Origin: Oscillospiraceae bacterium
GTDB taxonomy: Bacteria > Bacillota > Clostridia > Oscillospirales > Acutalibacteraceae
Length of the DNA: 64,000 nucleotides
Direction of reading: 5' to 3'
NCBI GenBank assembly: GCA_902788995.1
Contig: CADAMO010000002.1
Span: forward strand, 1 to 64,000
Part shown: piece by piece, positions 23,342-30,820 of the stretch
Layout: each line of letters opens with the position of its first letter
Numbering within the stretch: the first letter of the stretch is position 1
Notes under the pieces: model-generated
What the model was told of the DNA's origin: nothing
Databases searched by the model: none
What the model saw: only the letters and a program-made list of their open reading frames with translations
Made by a program: the position numbers and the translations under genes

Positions 23342-24438
23342 AAAACAGCTTCGGAAGCAGCCTCACGGTAACGCTCTTCGGCGAAAGCCACGGCCCCGCG
23401 GTGGGCGTGGTGCTGGACGGCCTCTGCCCCGGCCTGCCGGTGAGCAAAGAGCGCATCGACGCGCTGCTCTCCCGCCGCCGCCCCTCTCTGGCGACGGATA
23501 CCGCCCGGGTGGAGCCGGATAACTGGCAGATATTGAGCGGCGTGTTTGAAGGCCGGACCACCGGCACGCCCCTGTGTATCGTGATCCCCAACGAGAACGT
23601 CCGCAGCGGCGACTACGACTACGGCAAGGCAAGGCCCTCCCATGCGGATTACGCGGCCTTCGCCAAGTACCACGGGTACGAGGATTACCGGGGCGGAGGG
23701 CACTTCTCCGGCCGGGTGACGGCGGCGCTGGTGGCGGCGGGGGGCGTCGTGATCCCCGCGCTGGAGGCGGTGGGCGTGAACGTGGGCACCCATATTTTAC
23801 AGTGCGGCGGCGTGGACGACGACCCCTTCTCCGACGCGATAGAGCGAGAGATCGCGCTGCTGGCGGAACGGCCCATGCCGGTGCTCAACGAGGCGGCGGC
23901 GCGGCTGATGCAGGAAAAGATCGCTGCGGCCAAGGCGGAGGGCGACAGCCTGGGCGGCGTGACCCAGACGGCGGTCACGGGCCTGCCCGCGGGGCTCGGC
24001 GAGCCCTGGTTCGACTCTGTGGAGGGCGCTCTCTCCCGGGCGCTGTTCGGCGTGGGCGGCGTCAAGGGCGTGGCCTTCGGCGTGGGCTTCGCGGGGGCTT
24101 CCCTGCGGGGCAGCGAATACAACGACCCCCTGCGGGTAGAGGACGGCGCGGTGCGTTCCGTCACCAACCGCAACGGCGGCGTCAACGGCGGCATCACCAA
24201 CGGCATGCCCGTGGTGTTCCGGTGCGCGGTCAAGCCCACCCCTTCCATTGCCAGGCCCCAGCAGACCGTGGATTTCGTGACGCACGAAAACGCGGAGATC
24301 ACCGTGGGCGGCCGCCACGACCCGGCCATCATCCGGCGCGTCTGCCCGGTCATCGACAGCGTCACGGCGCTGGCGGTCTGCGATATGCTGGCCGGGAGAT
24401 ACGGCACGGATTGCTTCTTGAAAGGGATCGGGCTGTGA
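23338..24438 (+). CDS. aroC: Chorismate synthase
   Basis: 366 aa, full family length. It makes chorismate from EPSP with reduced FMN. FGESHGPAVGVVLDG is the N-terminal signature, RRRPSLATDTARVEPD, GGHFSGRVTA and the NRNGGVNGGITNGMPVVFR and VGGRHDPAIIRRVCPV blocks bind FMN and substrate. The start overlaps the aroB stop (ATGA), giving an unbroken coupled pheA-aroB-aroC set. A REP-bounded element begins 25 bp after the stop. Confidence 0.97.
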   Translation: MKNSFGSSLTVTLFGESHGPAVGVVLDGLCPGLPVSKERIDALLSRRRPSLATDTARVEPDNWQILSGVFEGRTTGTPLCIVIPNENVRSGDYDYGKARPSHADYAAFAKYHGYEDYRGGGHFSGRVTAALVAAGGVVIPALEAVGVNVGTHILQCGGVDDDPFSDAIEREIALLAERPMPVLNEAAARLMQEKIAAAKAEGDSLGGVTQTAVTGLPAGLGEPWFDSVEGALSRALFGVGGVKGVAFGVGFAGASLRGSEYNDPLRVEDGAVRSVTNRNGGVNGGITNGMPVVFRCAVKPTPSIARPQQTVDFVTHENAEITVGGRHDPAIIRRVCPVIDSVTALAVCDMLAGRYGTDCFLKGIGL

Positions 24439-24463
24439 CGTACGGATTCGTCGGCCAATTTTG

Positions 24464-24648
24464 GTAGCGCGGCACCTCAGTGCCGCTGTGAGGAAGAAGT
24501 TGCATCACGTAGCACGGCGTATCACGCCGTCCGGCGGCTGCCCATGATGAGTTGTTTTCCTCTTTGTAATACCGTTTGGGAACGGTTCTATCACAGCAAT
24601 TCAATTCTTTTTACCGGACCCGTCAGACGGCGCAATGCGCCGTGCTAC
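24464..24648. repeat. REP-bounded element between aroC and aroE-aroK
   Basis: Palindromes GTAGCGCGGCACCTCAGTGCCG (24464) and GTAGCACGGCGTATCACGCCGT (24509) face right; AGACGGCGCAATGCGCCGTGC (24625-24648) faces left. The inside shares recognisable sequence with the element at 28944-29168 (GGCGGCT...TTGTTTTCCTC...CAAT). No ORF inside. Confidence 0.8.
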
Positions 24649-24676
24649 GGGGGAGAATGACAATGGGGGCAAAACC

Positions 24677-25906
24677 ATGAAATACGGCCTGATCGGCGAA
24701 AAGCTGGGGCACAGCTGGTCCTGTGAGATCCACCGTCTGATCCCGGCGGATTATGAATACGAACTGAAAGAGCTGCGGCCCGACGAGGTGGGGGCGTTCG
24801 TTTCATCCCGGGATTTCCGGGCCTTCAACGTGACCATCCCCTATAAAAAAACGGTGATCCCGTTTCTGGATCACCTGTCGGAGGAGGCCGCGCTCACCGG
24901 CAGCGTCAACACGGTGGTCAACCGGGACGGCGCCCTGTACGGCTATAATACGGACGTGTTCGGGCTGACGGCCCAGCTGACCCGGGGCGGCAACGCCATC
25001 CGGGGCAAACAGACCTTCGTGCTGGGCACCGGCGGCGTGTCTAAATCCGCGGCGGAAGCCGCCCGGCGGGCGGGGGCGCGGGACGTGACCTTCGTCTCCC
25101 GCGGGGAAAAAGACGGCGCGGTGACTTATGAAGAACTGCTGGCTCGTGCTGACGAAGCGGAATACTTTATCAACTGCACCCCGGTGGGCATGTTCCCCCG
25201 CAGCGGCGTCAGCCCCGTGAACGTCGCGGACTATCCCAACCTCTGCGGCGTGACGGACCTGATCTATAACCCCCTGCGCAGCGAGCTGGTGCGCCAGGCG
25301 CGGGCGCTGGGCCTCCCAGCCCAGAACGGCCTGTATATGCTCTGCGCCCAGGCCGTGAAGGCGGCATCCCTGTTTTTCGACCGGGACTTTGCGCCGGAGT
25401 TGGCGGGGGCAATCTGCGACAGGCTGACCGAAGAGAAAGAAAATATCGTCCTCGTCGGCATGCCCGCCAGCGGCAAAACCACCGTGGGGAGACTCCTGGC
25501 GCAGCGCCTGAACCGGCCTTTTATTGATACAGACGACGAAATTGCGGCGAAGGCGGGGAAGTCCATCCCGGATATCTTCGCGCAGGAGGGCGAGGCCGTC
25601 TTCCGGCAGATCGAAAGCGACGTGATCCGGGAGGTGGGCGCAAAGACCGGCGCGGTGATCGCCACCGGCGGCGGCGCGGTGCTGCGGCCCGAAAACGTGA
25701 CCGCCCTGAAGCAGAACGGCAAAATATTCTTCCTTGACCGCGCCCCGGAGAAGCTCTCCCCCGGCACGGGCCGGCCCCTCTTTTCCGACCCGCAGCAAGC
25801 CTTTCAATTATACGCGAATCGTGAACCCCTCTACCGCGCCGCCGCAGATATCACCGTGGACGGCAACGGTACCGTGGAAGACACGGCGGAGAAGATCCAC
25901 CTGTAG
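24677..25906 (+). CDS. aroEK: Shikimate dehydrogenase-shikimate kinase fusion (AroE-AroK)
   Basis: 409 aa from the ATG at 24677; a weak ATGGGGGC ribosome site precedes it, and the earlier in-frame ATG lies in the repeat element. Residues 1-255 are shikimate dehydrogenase: GEKLGHSWSCEIHRLI, NVTIPYKKTVIPFLD with the catalytic Lys, NTDVFGL with the catalytic Asp, GTGGVSKSAAEAARRAGA for NADP, and NGLYMLCAQAV. Residues 258-409 are shikimate kinase: VLVGMPASGKTTVGRLLAQ (Walker A), FIDTDDEIAAKAG, FRQIESDVIREV, ATGGGAVLRPEN. The two halves carry consecutive pathway steps. The TAG stop lies within the first bases of a REP palindrome (GTAGCACGCAGC). Confidence 0.95.
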   Translation: MKYGLIGEKLGHSWSCEIHRLIPADYEYELKELRPDEVGAFVSSRDFRAFNVTIPYKKTVIPFLDHLSEEAALTGSVNTVVNRDGALYGYNTDVFGLTAQLTRGGNAIRGKQTFVLGTGGVSKSAAEAARRAGARDVTFVSRGEKDGAVTYEELLARADEAEYFINCTPVGMFPRSGVSPVNVADYPNLCGVTDLIYNPLRSELVRQARALGLPAQNGLYMLCAQAVKAASLFFDRDFAPELAGAICDRLTEEKENIVLVGMPASGKTTVGRLLAQRLNRPFIDTDDEIAAKAGKSIPDIFAQEGEAVFRQIESDVIREVGAKTGAVIATGGGAVLRPENVTALKQNGKIFFLDRAPEKLSPGTGRPLFSDPQQAFQLYANREPLYRAAADITVDGNGTVEDTAEKIHL

Positions 25907-25926
25907 CACGCAGCCTCAGCTGCGTC
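25903..25926 (+). repeat. REP palindrome supplying the aroEK stop codon
   Basis: GTAGCACGCAGCCTCAGCTGC; its TAG is the stop codon of the upstream gene. Confidence 0.8.
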
Positions 25927-25966
25927 TTTGGCGCAAATGTTACTTCTTGTTGCACGGTGCCTTTCC

Positions 25967-25994
25967 AGAGCGGAGAGCGGAGTTCGGAGAGCGG
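25967..25994. repeat. Heptamer tandem array (AGAGCGG), 4 units
   Basis: AGAGCGG, AGAGCGG, AGTTCGG, AGAGCGG in register, in the 306 bp aroEK-aroQ gap. Confidence 0.85.
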
Positions 25995-26019
25995 AGATAT
26001 TCCGGGACGAACAATCCCG

Positions 26020-26144
26020 CAGCACGGCTTGTGCCGTCCGGCGTGTGACGTGATCATTCATGTGGTTTTTCAGGAATGAAGGTTTTATCACAATCGAAAG
26101 GAAAATATGATCCAACCGCCAGACGGCGCAATGCGCCGTGCTAC
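26020..26144. repeat. REP-bounded element between aroEK and aroQ
   Basis: GCAGCACGGCTTGTGCCGTCCGG at the left and AGACGGCGCAATGCGCCGTGC with CTAC at the right (26121-26144), about 75 bp between. Shorter relative of the elements near 24.5 and 29.0 kb. Confidence 0.7.
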
Positions 26145-26212
26145 GATGGATCATCCGCCCGCAAAACTGCAATAGGAACGGTTTTTGAGATTTTATAAGG
26201 AAGTGAAGCACG

Positions 26213-26647
26213 ATGAAACTGCTGGTCGTCAACGGCCCCAATCTTAACATGCTGGGGATCCGGGAGCCGGATATCTACGGCAAACACACCTATCAGGACC
26301 TGATCGATAAGATCAAAGACTACGCCGAACAGGGCGGGGACGAGGTGACGTTTTTCCAGTCCAACCACGAGGGCGCGCTGGTGGACGCCATTCAGCAGGC
26401 TTATTTTGACGGGGTGGAGGGCATCGTCATCAACCCCGCCGCCTACACCCATACCAGCGTGGCGCTGCTGGACGCCCTCAAGGCCGTGTCCATTCCCGCG
26501 GTGGAGGTGCATATCAGCGCCGTGAACGAGCGGGAGGCCTTCCGGCAGGTGAGCTACGTGCGGCAGGCCGCCGTCGCCTGTGTGACCGGCAAGGGCTTCG
26601 ACGGGTATCTGGAGGCTATTGATATTTTAAGAAAAACACAGGACTGA
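26213..26647 (+). CDS. aroQ: Type II 3-dehydroquinate dehydratase
   Basis: 144 aa, start after ATAAGGAAGTGAAGCACG. It dehydrates 3-dehydroquinate to 3-dehydroshikimate. The type II signature is complete: VVNGPNLNMLGIREPDIYG with the catalytic Tyr and Arg loop, FFQSNHEGALVD, INPAAYTHTSVALLDAL with the conserved Asn, and VEVHISAVNEREAFRQVSY with the catalytic His. It lies 4 bp before aroA. Confidence 0.97.
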   Translation: MKLLVVNGPNLNMLGIREPDIYGKHTYQDLIDKIKDYAEQGGDEVTFFQSNHEGALVDAIQQAYFDGVEGIVINPAAYTHTSVALLDALKAVSIPAVEVHISAVNEREAFRQVSYVRQAAVACVTGKGFDGYLEAIDILRKTQD

Positions 26648-26651
26648 TCAC

Positions 26652-27857
26652 ATGAACGTAACCATTTTTCCCTCCACGGCCCGGGGGGTTGTCAGGGCCC
26701 CCGCCTCCAAAAGCGTCGCCCACCGCATGATGATCGGCGCGGCGCTGGCGGCGGGCGAAAGTGTCCTGCGGGGTGTGGAAGACAGCGAAGATATGCTGGC
26801 GACGCTGGACTGCCTCACGGCTCTGGGCGCGGCGTATGAAAAGGACGGCGACCGGCTGACCGTGCGCGGCGTGGGCGGGGATCTGTCCCGCTCCACAGGG
26901 ATATTCCCCTGCCGGGAGAGCGGCAGCACCCTGCGGTTTTTCGTGCCCCTCGCCCTGCTGAAAGAGGGGACGTCCCTGTTCACCGGCGCGCCAAGGCTCA
27001 TGGCCCGGGGCGCGGACTTGTACGGCGAAGTGTTCGCCGGCAAGGGGATCGCCATGGAAAAATCCCCGGCGGGCGTGGCCTTCACGGGGCGGCTCACCGC
27101 CGACGACTACGCCGTGCGGGGGGATATCAGCAGCCAGTATATCACGGGCCTGCTGCTGGCCCTGCCCCTGACGGAGCATGACAGCGCCCTGCGGGTGCTT
27201 CCCCCGGTGGAAAGCCGCCCGTATATCGACATCACCCTGGGGGTGCTGCGGCAGTTCGGCGTCGCGGCGGAGGAGACGGAAGAGAACGTATTTCACATTT
27301 TACATGGGCCATACCGGGCGCTGACCGCCGACGTGGAGGGCGACTGGTCCAACGCGGCGTTCTTTTACGCGCTGAACGCCCTCGGCGGTGACGTGACCGT
27401 GACCGGGCTTTCCCCGGAAAGCCTTCAGGGCGACCGGGTGTGTGTGGAGCTGCTGGAACGGCTGCAAAAGGGCTTCTGTGAGGTGGATATCGCGGGCACG
27501 CCGGACCTTGGTCCCGTGCTGTTTGCCGCCGCGGCGGCGCTCCACGGCGGGCGGTTCACCGGCACCCGGCGGCTTGCCATCAAAGAGAGCGACCGGGCCG
27601 CAGCCATGGCGCGGGAGCTGGGTAAGTTTGGCGTGAAAACGCAGATAGAAGAAAACGCCGTCACGGTGTTCCCTGGCGGGCTGACGAAGCCCACGGAACC
27701 CCTCTGCGGCCACAACGACCACCGCATCGTCATGGCGCTGGCGGTCCTTCTCACCCAAACCGGCGGAACCATCGAAGGCGCCGAGGCGGTGAAGAAGAGC
27801 TTTCCGGGGTTTTGGGAGGCGCTGCGCGGGCTGGGGATCGCGGTGCGCGTATCGTAG
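26652..27857 (+). CDS. aroA: 3-phosphoshikimate 1-carboxyvinyltransferase (EPSP synthase)
   Basis: 401 aa. It joins shikimate 3-phosphate and phosphoenolpyruvate. PASKSVAHRMMIGAALAAGES holds the phosphate-binding Lys-Ser, CRESGSTLRFFVPLAL the second substrate block, and KESDRAAAMARELGKFG and GHNDHRIVMALAV the C-terminal signatures. SGSTLRF replaces the NAGTAMR of plant and E. coli enzymes, as in class II-like EPSP synthases of Firmicutes that tolerate glyphosate (family knowledge, not tested here). The TAG stop is followed directly by a heptamer array. Confidence 0.96.
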   Translation: MNVTIFPSTARGVVRAPASKSVAHRMMIGAALAAGESVLRGVEDSEDMLATLDCLTALGAAYEKDGDRLTVRGVGGDLSRSTGIFPCRESGSTLRFFVPLALLKEGTSLFTGAPRLMARGADLYGEVFAGKGIAMEKSPAGVAFTGRLTADDYAVRGDISSQYITGLLLALPLTEHDSALRVLPPVESRPYIDITLGVLRQFGVAAEETEENVFHILHGPYRALTADVEGDWSNAAFFYALNALGGDVTVTGLSPESLQGDRVCVELLERLQKGFCEVDIAGTPDLGPVLFAAAAALHGGRFTGTRRLAIKESDRAAAMARELGKFGVKTQIEENAVTVFPGGLTKPTEPLCGHNDHRIVMALAVLLTQTGGTIEGAEAVKKSFPGFWEALRGLGIAVRVS

Positions 27858-27892
27858 TCGGAAGTCATCAGTCGGAAGTCGGAAGTCAACGA
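27858..27892. repeat. Heptamer tandem array (TCGGAAG), 5 units
   Basis: TCGGAAG, TCATCAG, TCGGAAG, TCGGAAG, TCAACGA, starting at the base after the aroA stop. Same units in the same order as at 19772-19799. Confidence 0.9.
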
Positions 27893-28001
27893 CGGCTGCG
27901 CCGCCGGGGTCGCTTCGCTCCTCGGTTTGCCGTCTGACGACGGCAGATCATATGACCGGATCGGAGCCCTCTGTTGATGGCCGCGGCCTTTGGTGCACGG
28001 G

Positions 28002-28036
28002 ACTTCCGACTTCCGACTTCCCACTTCCCACTGAAA
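28002..28036. repeat. Inverted heptamer array (ACTTCCG/ACTTCCC), 5 units
   Basis: Reverse complement of the array at 27858, 109 bp apart; it ends 10 bp before the tyrA start. Confidence 0.9.
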
Positions 28037-28046
28037 AGGAGCAAAC

Positions 28047-28901
28047 ATGGAAATCAATCACAACGCTAAAATCCTCATCGTCGGCACGGGCCTCATCGGC
28101 GGCAGCTATGCGCAGGGGCTGACCGAGGCGGGCTTTGAAGTCGGTGGGGTGGATAAAAAGGAAGAAAACCTGCGCTACTGTCTTGAACGGGGCTGGCTGG
28201 CCCACGGGGAGACCGACCCAACGCCTGACTATCTTTCGCAGTTCGATATCGTCATTTTGGCGCTGTACCCCCAGCGGGTGTACGAGTGGATCCTCGCGCA
28301 TATGGACGCGCTGAAGCCCGGGGCCCTGCTGACCGATACCGCCGGCGTCAAGGGCACCATCGTGGCCTCCATTCAGGCTGCGCTGCGGCCGGATCTGGAA
28401 TTCGTCGGGGCCCATCCCATGGCCGGGCGCGAGCGCGGCGGCATGGAATACGCCGGGGCGGCCATTTTCAAAGGGGCCAATTTCATCGTCACCCCCACGG
28501 AGAAAAACACCCCCGCCGGCATCGAAACGGCGGAGGAGATTGGTCGTGTTCTGGGCTTCAAGCAGATCGTGACCCTCTCCCCGGCGGAGCACGACGAGAT
28601 GATCGCCTTCCTCTCCCAGATGACCCACTGCGTGGCGGTGGCGCTGATGACCTGCAAGGAATGCGACGGGTTTGAGAAGTATTCCGGCGACTCCTTCCGG
28701 GACCTGACCCGCATCGCCAAGATCGACGAGAAGATGTGGCCCAACCTCTTCGCCCTGAACAAGGAGGAGCTGGTGGCGCAGATGGACCTGTTCGAGGCCC
28801 AGTTCCGCCGCATGCGGGACTATATCCTGAACGACGAAAAGGACAAGCTGCGGGAAATGATGGTGCTGTCCACCCAGCGGCGGGAGAAGTTTGACCGGTG
28901 A
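28047..28901 (+). CDS. tyrA: Prephenate dehydrogenase
   Basis: 284 aa; GAAAAGGAGCAAAC precedes the ATG. It oxidises prephenate to 4-hydroxyphenylpyruvate. ILIVGTGLIGGSYAQGL is the nucleotide-binding loop, DTAGVKGTIV, FVGAHPMAGRERGGMEYA with the catalytic His, and FLSQMTHCVAVALM follow. There is no ACT or chorismate mutase domain, so mutase activity comes from PheA. An aspartate-like residue after the second strand (GGVDKKEENLRYC) suggests NAD rather than NADP. Confidence 0.95.
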   Translation: MEINHNAKILIVGTGLIGGSYAQGLTEAGFEVGGVDKKEENLRYCLERGWLAHGETDPTPDYLSQFDIVILALYPQRVYEWILAHMDALKPGALLTDTAGVKGTIVASIQAALRPDLEFVGAHPMAGRERGGMEYAGAAIFKGANFIVTPTEKNTPAGIETAEEIGRVLGFKQIVTLSPAEHDEMIAFLSQMTHCVAVALMTCKECDGFEKYSGDSFRDLTRIAKIDEKMWPNLFALNKEELVAQMDLFEAQFRRMRDYILNDEKDKLREMMVLSTQRREKFDR

Positions 28902-28904
28902 ATC

Positions 28905-28946
28905 AGGCAGTAGGCAGTAGGCAATAGGCAGTAGGCAATAGGTTGC
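28905..28946. repeat. Heptamer tandem array (AGGCAGT/AGGCAAT), 6 units
   Basis: AGGCAGT twice, AGGCAAT, AGGCAGT, AGGCAAT, AGGTTGC, four bases after the tyrA stop. It is the reverse-complement type of the CCTATTG arrays at 12.8 kb (ATTGCCT). Confidence 0.9.
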
Positions 28947-29168
28947 GGAGCACCTCAGTGCCGCTTTTTGCGCAAACAACTACCGTAGCACGGCGCATTG
29001 CGCCGTCTGGCGGCTCCCCACGAAGATTTGTTTTCCTCGGCATGATACCCTATGGAACAAGTTCTCAGCTGCAATCCAGTTATATGAATCTGATACGCCA
29101 GACGGCGTGATACGCCGTGCTACGTGATGTAACTTCTCCCTCACAGCGGCACTGAGGTGCCGCGCTAC
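28944..29168. repeat. REP-bounded element between tyrA and aroF
   Basis: Four palindromes: a degenerate GCGGAGCACCTCAGTGCCGC, GTAGCACGGCGCATTGCGCC (28985) facing right, CCAGACGGCGTGATACGCCG (29098) and CAGCGGCACTGAGGTGCCGC (29144) facing left. The outer pair and the inner pair are each complementary. With the arrays and a last palindrome at 29273 it fills most of the 417 bp gap; no ORF inside. Confidence 0.85.
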
Positions 29169-29250
29169 CGTTATGGGAAAGGTTTACGCATAAAACCAAA
29201 CATCTCGACAAATTCCCAATTGGCATAATTCATCAAGTGGGAAAGTTGAG

Positions 29251-29271
29251 CGACTTACGACTTACGACTCA
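29251..29271. repeat. Heptamer tandem array (CGACTTA), 3 units
   Basis: CGACTTA, CGACTTA, CGACTCA, followed at once by the REP palindrome at 29273. Confidence 0.7.
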
Positions 29272-29272
29272 A

Positions 29273-29294
29273 ACGGCGCACGGCGCCGTGCTAC
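29273..29294 (-). repeat. REP-like palindrome
   Basis: ACGGCGCACGGCGCCGTGC then TAC, inverted form, 25 bp before the aroF start. Confidence 0.75.
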
Positions 29295-29318
29295 ATAAAG
29301 AAACAAGAGGTAACGACA

Positions 29319-30347
29319 ATGAACATGGAATTCAAACGGGAGCTGCCCAACGCGCGGGTGGTGAAAGAGATGTACCCCGTCTCCGACGAGGCGGCGGCGC
29401 GGAAAAAAGAGAACGACGCGGAGATCCAGAAGGTCTTCCGCGGTGAAAGCGACAAATTCGTGCTGGTGATCGGCCCCTGTTCCGCCGACCGGGAGGACGC
29501 GGTGCTGGAATATATCGCCCGTCTGGCGGACCTGCGGGAAAAGGTGCAGGACAAGATCGTCATCATCCCCCGCATCTACACCAACAAGCCCCGCACCACC
29601 GGCGACGGCTACAAGGGCATGCTCCACCAGCCGGACCCCAACGCCAACCCGGATATGCTCAAGGGCGTCATCGCCATCCGCAAGCTGCACCTGCGGGCGC
29701 TGGAGGAAACCGGCTTTTCCTGCGCGGATGAGATGCTCTACCCGGAAAACCACCCCTACCTGTCAGACGTGCTCTCTTACGTGGCCGTGGGCGCCCGGTC
29801 GGTGGAAAATCAGCAGCACCGGCTCACCGCCAGCGGGCTGGATATCCCCGTGGGCATGAAAAACCCCACCGGCGGCGACCTCTCCGTCATGATGAACGCC
29901 ATCACCGCCGCCCAGCACCCCCACACCTTCGTCTACACCAACTGGGAGGTGACAAGCCGGGGCAGCCCCCTGGCCCACGCCATTCTGCGGGGCAGCACCG
30001 ACCGCAACGGGCAGAACGCCTCCAACTACCACTATGAGGACCTGATGAAGCTGCACGAGCTGTATGAAAAGAGCGGCCTTATGAACCCCGGCGTCATCAT
30101 CGACACCAACCACGCCAACTCCGGCAAAAAGTGGAACGAGCAGCCTCGCATCGCCAAGGAGATCCTCCACAGCATGCGCCTGTCCCCGGACCTGAAAAAA
30201 CTGGTCCGCGGCCTGATGATCGAATCCTATCTGGAGGACGGCTGCCAGAAGCCCGCCGAAGGCGTCTACGGCAAATCCATCACCGACCCGTGCCTCGGCT
30301 GGGACAAGACCGAACGGCTCATCCTCGATATCGCGGAGCTGGTGTAA
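29319..30347 (+). CDS. aroF: 3-deoxy-7-phosphoheptulonate (DAHP) synthase, type I
   Basis: 342 aa; AGAGGTAACGAC precedes the ATG (a second ATG at 29325 is possible). It condenses phosphoenolpyruvate and erythrose 4-phosphate, the entry to the pathway. FVLVIGPCSADREDAVLEY, RIYTNKPRTTGDGYKGMLHQPD, GARSVENQQHR, GMKNPTGGDLSVMMNAI and IIDTNHANSGKK with LVRGLMIESYLEDG are the AroFGH signatures including metal and PEP-binding residues. Unusually, the first enzyme of the route is encoded last in the run. A strong terminator follows. Confidence 0.97.
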   Translation: MNMEFKRELPNARVVKEMYPVSDEAAARKKENDAEIQKVFRGESDKFVLVIGPCSADREDAVLEYIARLADLREKVQDKIVIIPRIYTNKPRTTGDGYKGMLHQPDPNANPDMLKGVIAIRKLHLRALEETGFSCADEMLYPENHPYLSDVLSYVAVGARSVENQQHRLTASGLDIPVGMKNPTGGDLSVMMNAITAAQHPHTFVYTNWEVTSRGSPLAHAILRGSTDRNGQNASNYHYEDLMKLHELYEKSGLMNPGVIIDTNHANSGKKWNEQPRIAKEILHSMRLSPDLKKLVRGLMIESYLEDGCQKPAEGVYGKSITDPCLGWDKTERLILDIAELV

Positions 30348-30362
30348 GGATAAGGTATCATA

Positions 30363-30389
30363 AACTGCCCTTTACAGGGCGGTTTTTTG
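30363..30389 (+). terminator. Terminator of the aromatic operon
   Basis: AACTGCCCT, loop TTAC, AGGGCGGTT, then a T run, 15 bp after the aroF stop. Confidence 0.9.
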
Positions 30390-30453
30390 TTTATCACGGA
30401 TAAATGTGGGATGCCGCCATCAGGTTTATAGGATTGTCCGGTGATATATCATT

Positions 30454-30598
30454 CCGTAGGGGAGGTATTCTGACGCCCCGCGTTTGGAAGGAAACAACCT
30501 TTCAGCGGTCGCCCTCCGGTAAATGCACGTCTTGGCGCAAAGGGAAAGAATTCCGATGGTGCAACACGGTGAGGGGCGTCAGGATGCCCCCCCTACGG
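30454..30598. mobile_element. MITE-like element, 145 bp with 26-bp terminal inverted repeats
   Basis: The left end CCGTAGGGGAGGTATTCTGA (30454 on) and the reverse complement of the right end (CCGTAGGGGGGGCATCCTGA) match at 23 of 26 positions over the full ends, both continuing CGCCCC. No ORF of note inside; no clear target duplication. It accounts for much of the 30348-30820 gap. Confidence 0.75.
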
Positions 30599-30721
30599 TT
30601 GAGGAATGGATGCAGAAAAAACCATTGGACATATTGTAACCCTAAAATTATCCGTGATGAACTATTTTGAGTTTTTTTGTGCATTATTTGTAAACAAACT
30701 ATTAACATTTCTTTGTCTATA

Positions 30722-30750
30722 TTGCTTTTTTTCTCTCTGTTCTATATGAT
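30722..30750 (+). promoter_or_regulatory. Promoter of the giant surface-protein gene
   Basis: TTGCTT (30722-30727) and TATGAT (30745-30750), 17 bp spacing. The expected start of transcription is near 30757. Confidence 0.6.
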
Positions 30751-30761
30751 TAAAATGTTGA

Positions 30762-30780
30762 ATTGTCCCATAGGGACAAT
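30762..30780. promoter_or_regulatory. Perfect inverted repeat at the 5' end of the giant gene's transcript
   Basis: ATTGTCCC-ATA-GGGACAAT. Placed just after the predicted transcription start, it can be an operator or a 5' mRNA hairpin. Confidence 0.6.
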
Positions 30781-30820
30781 AGATTTGACCGTTTTTCAAC
30801 AAATTTATTCAGAAAGGTCA

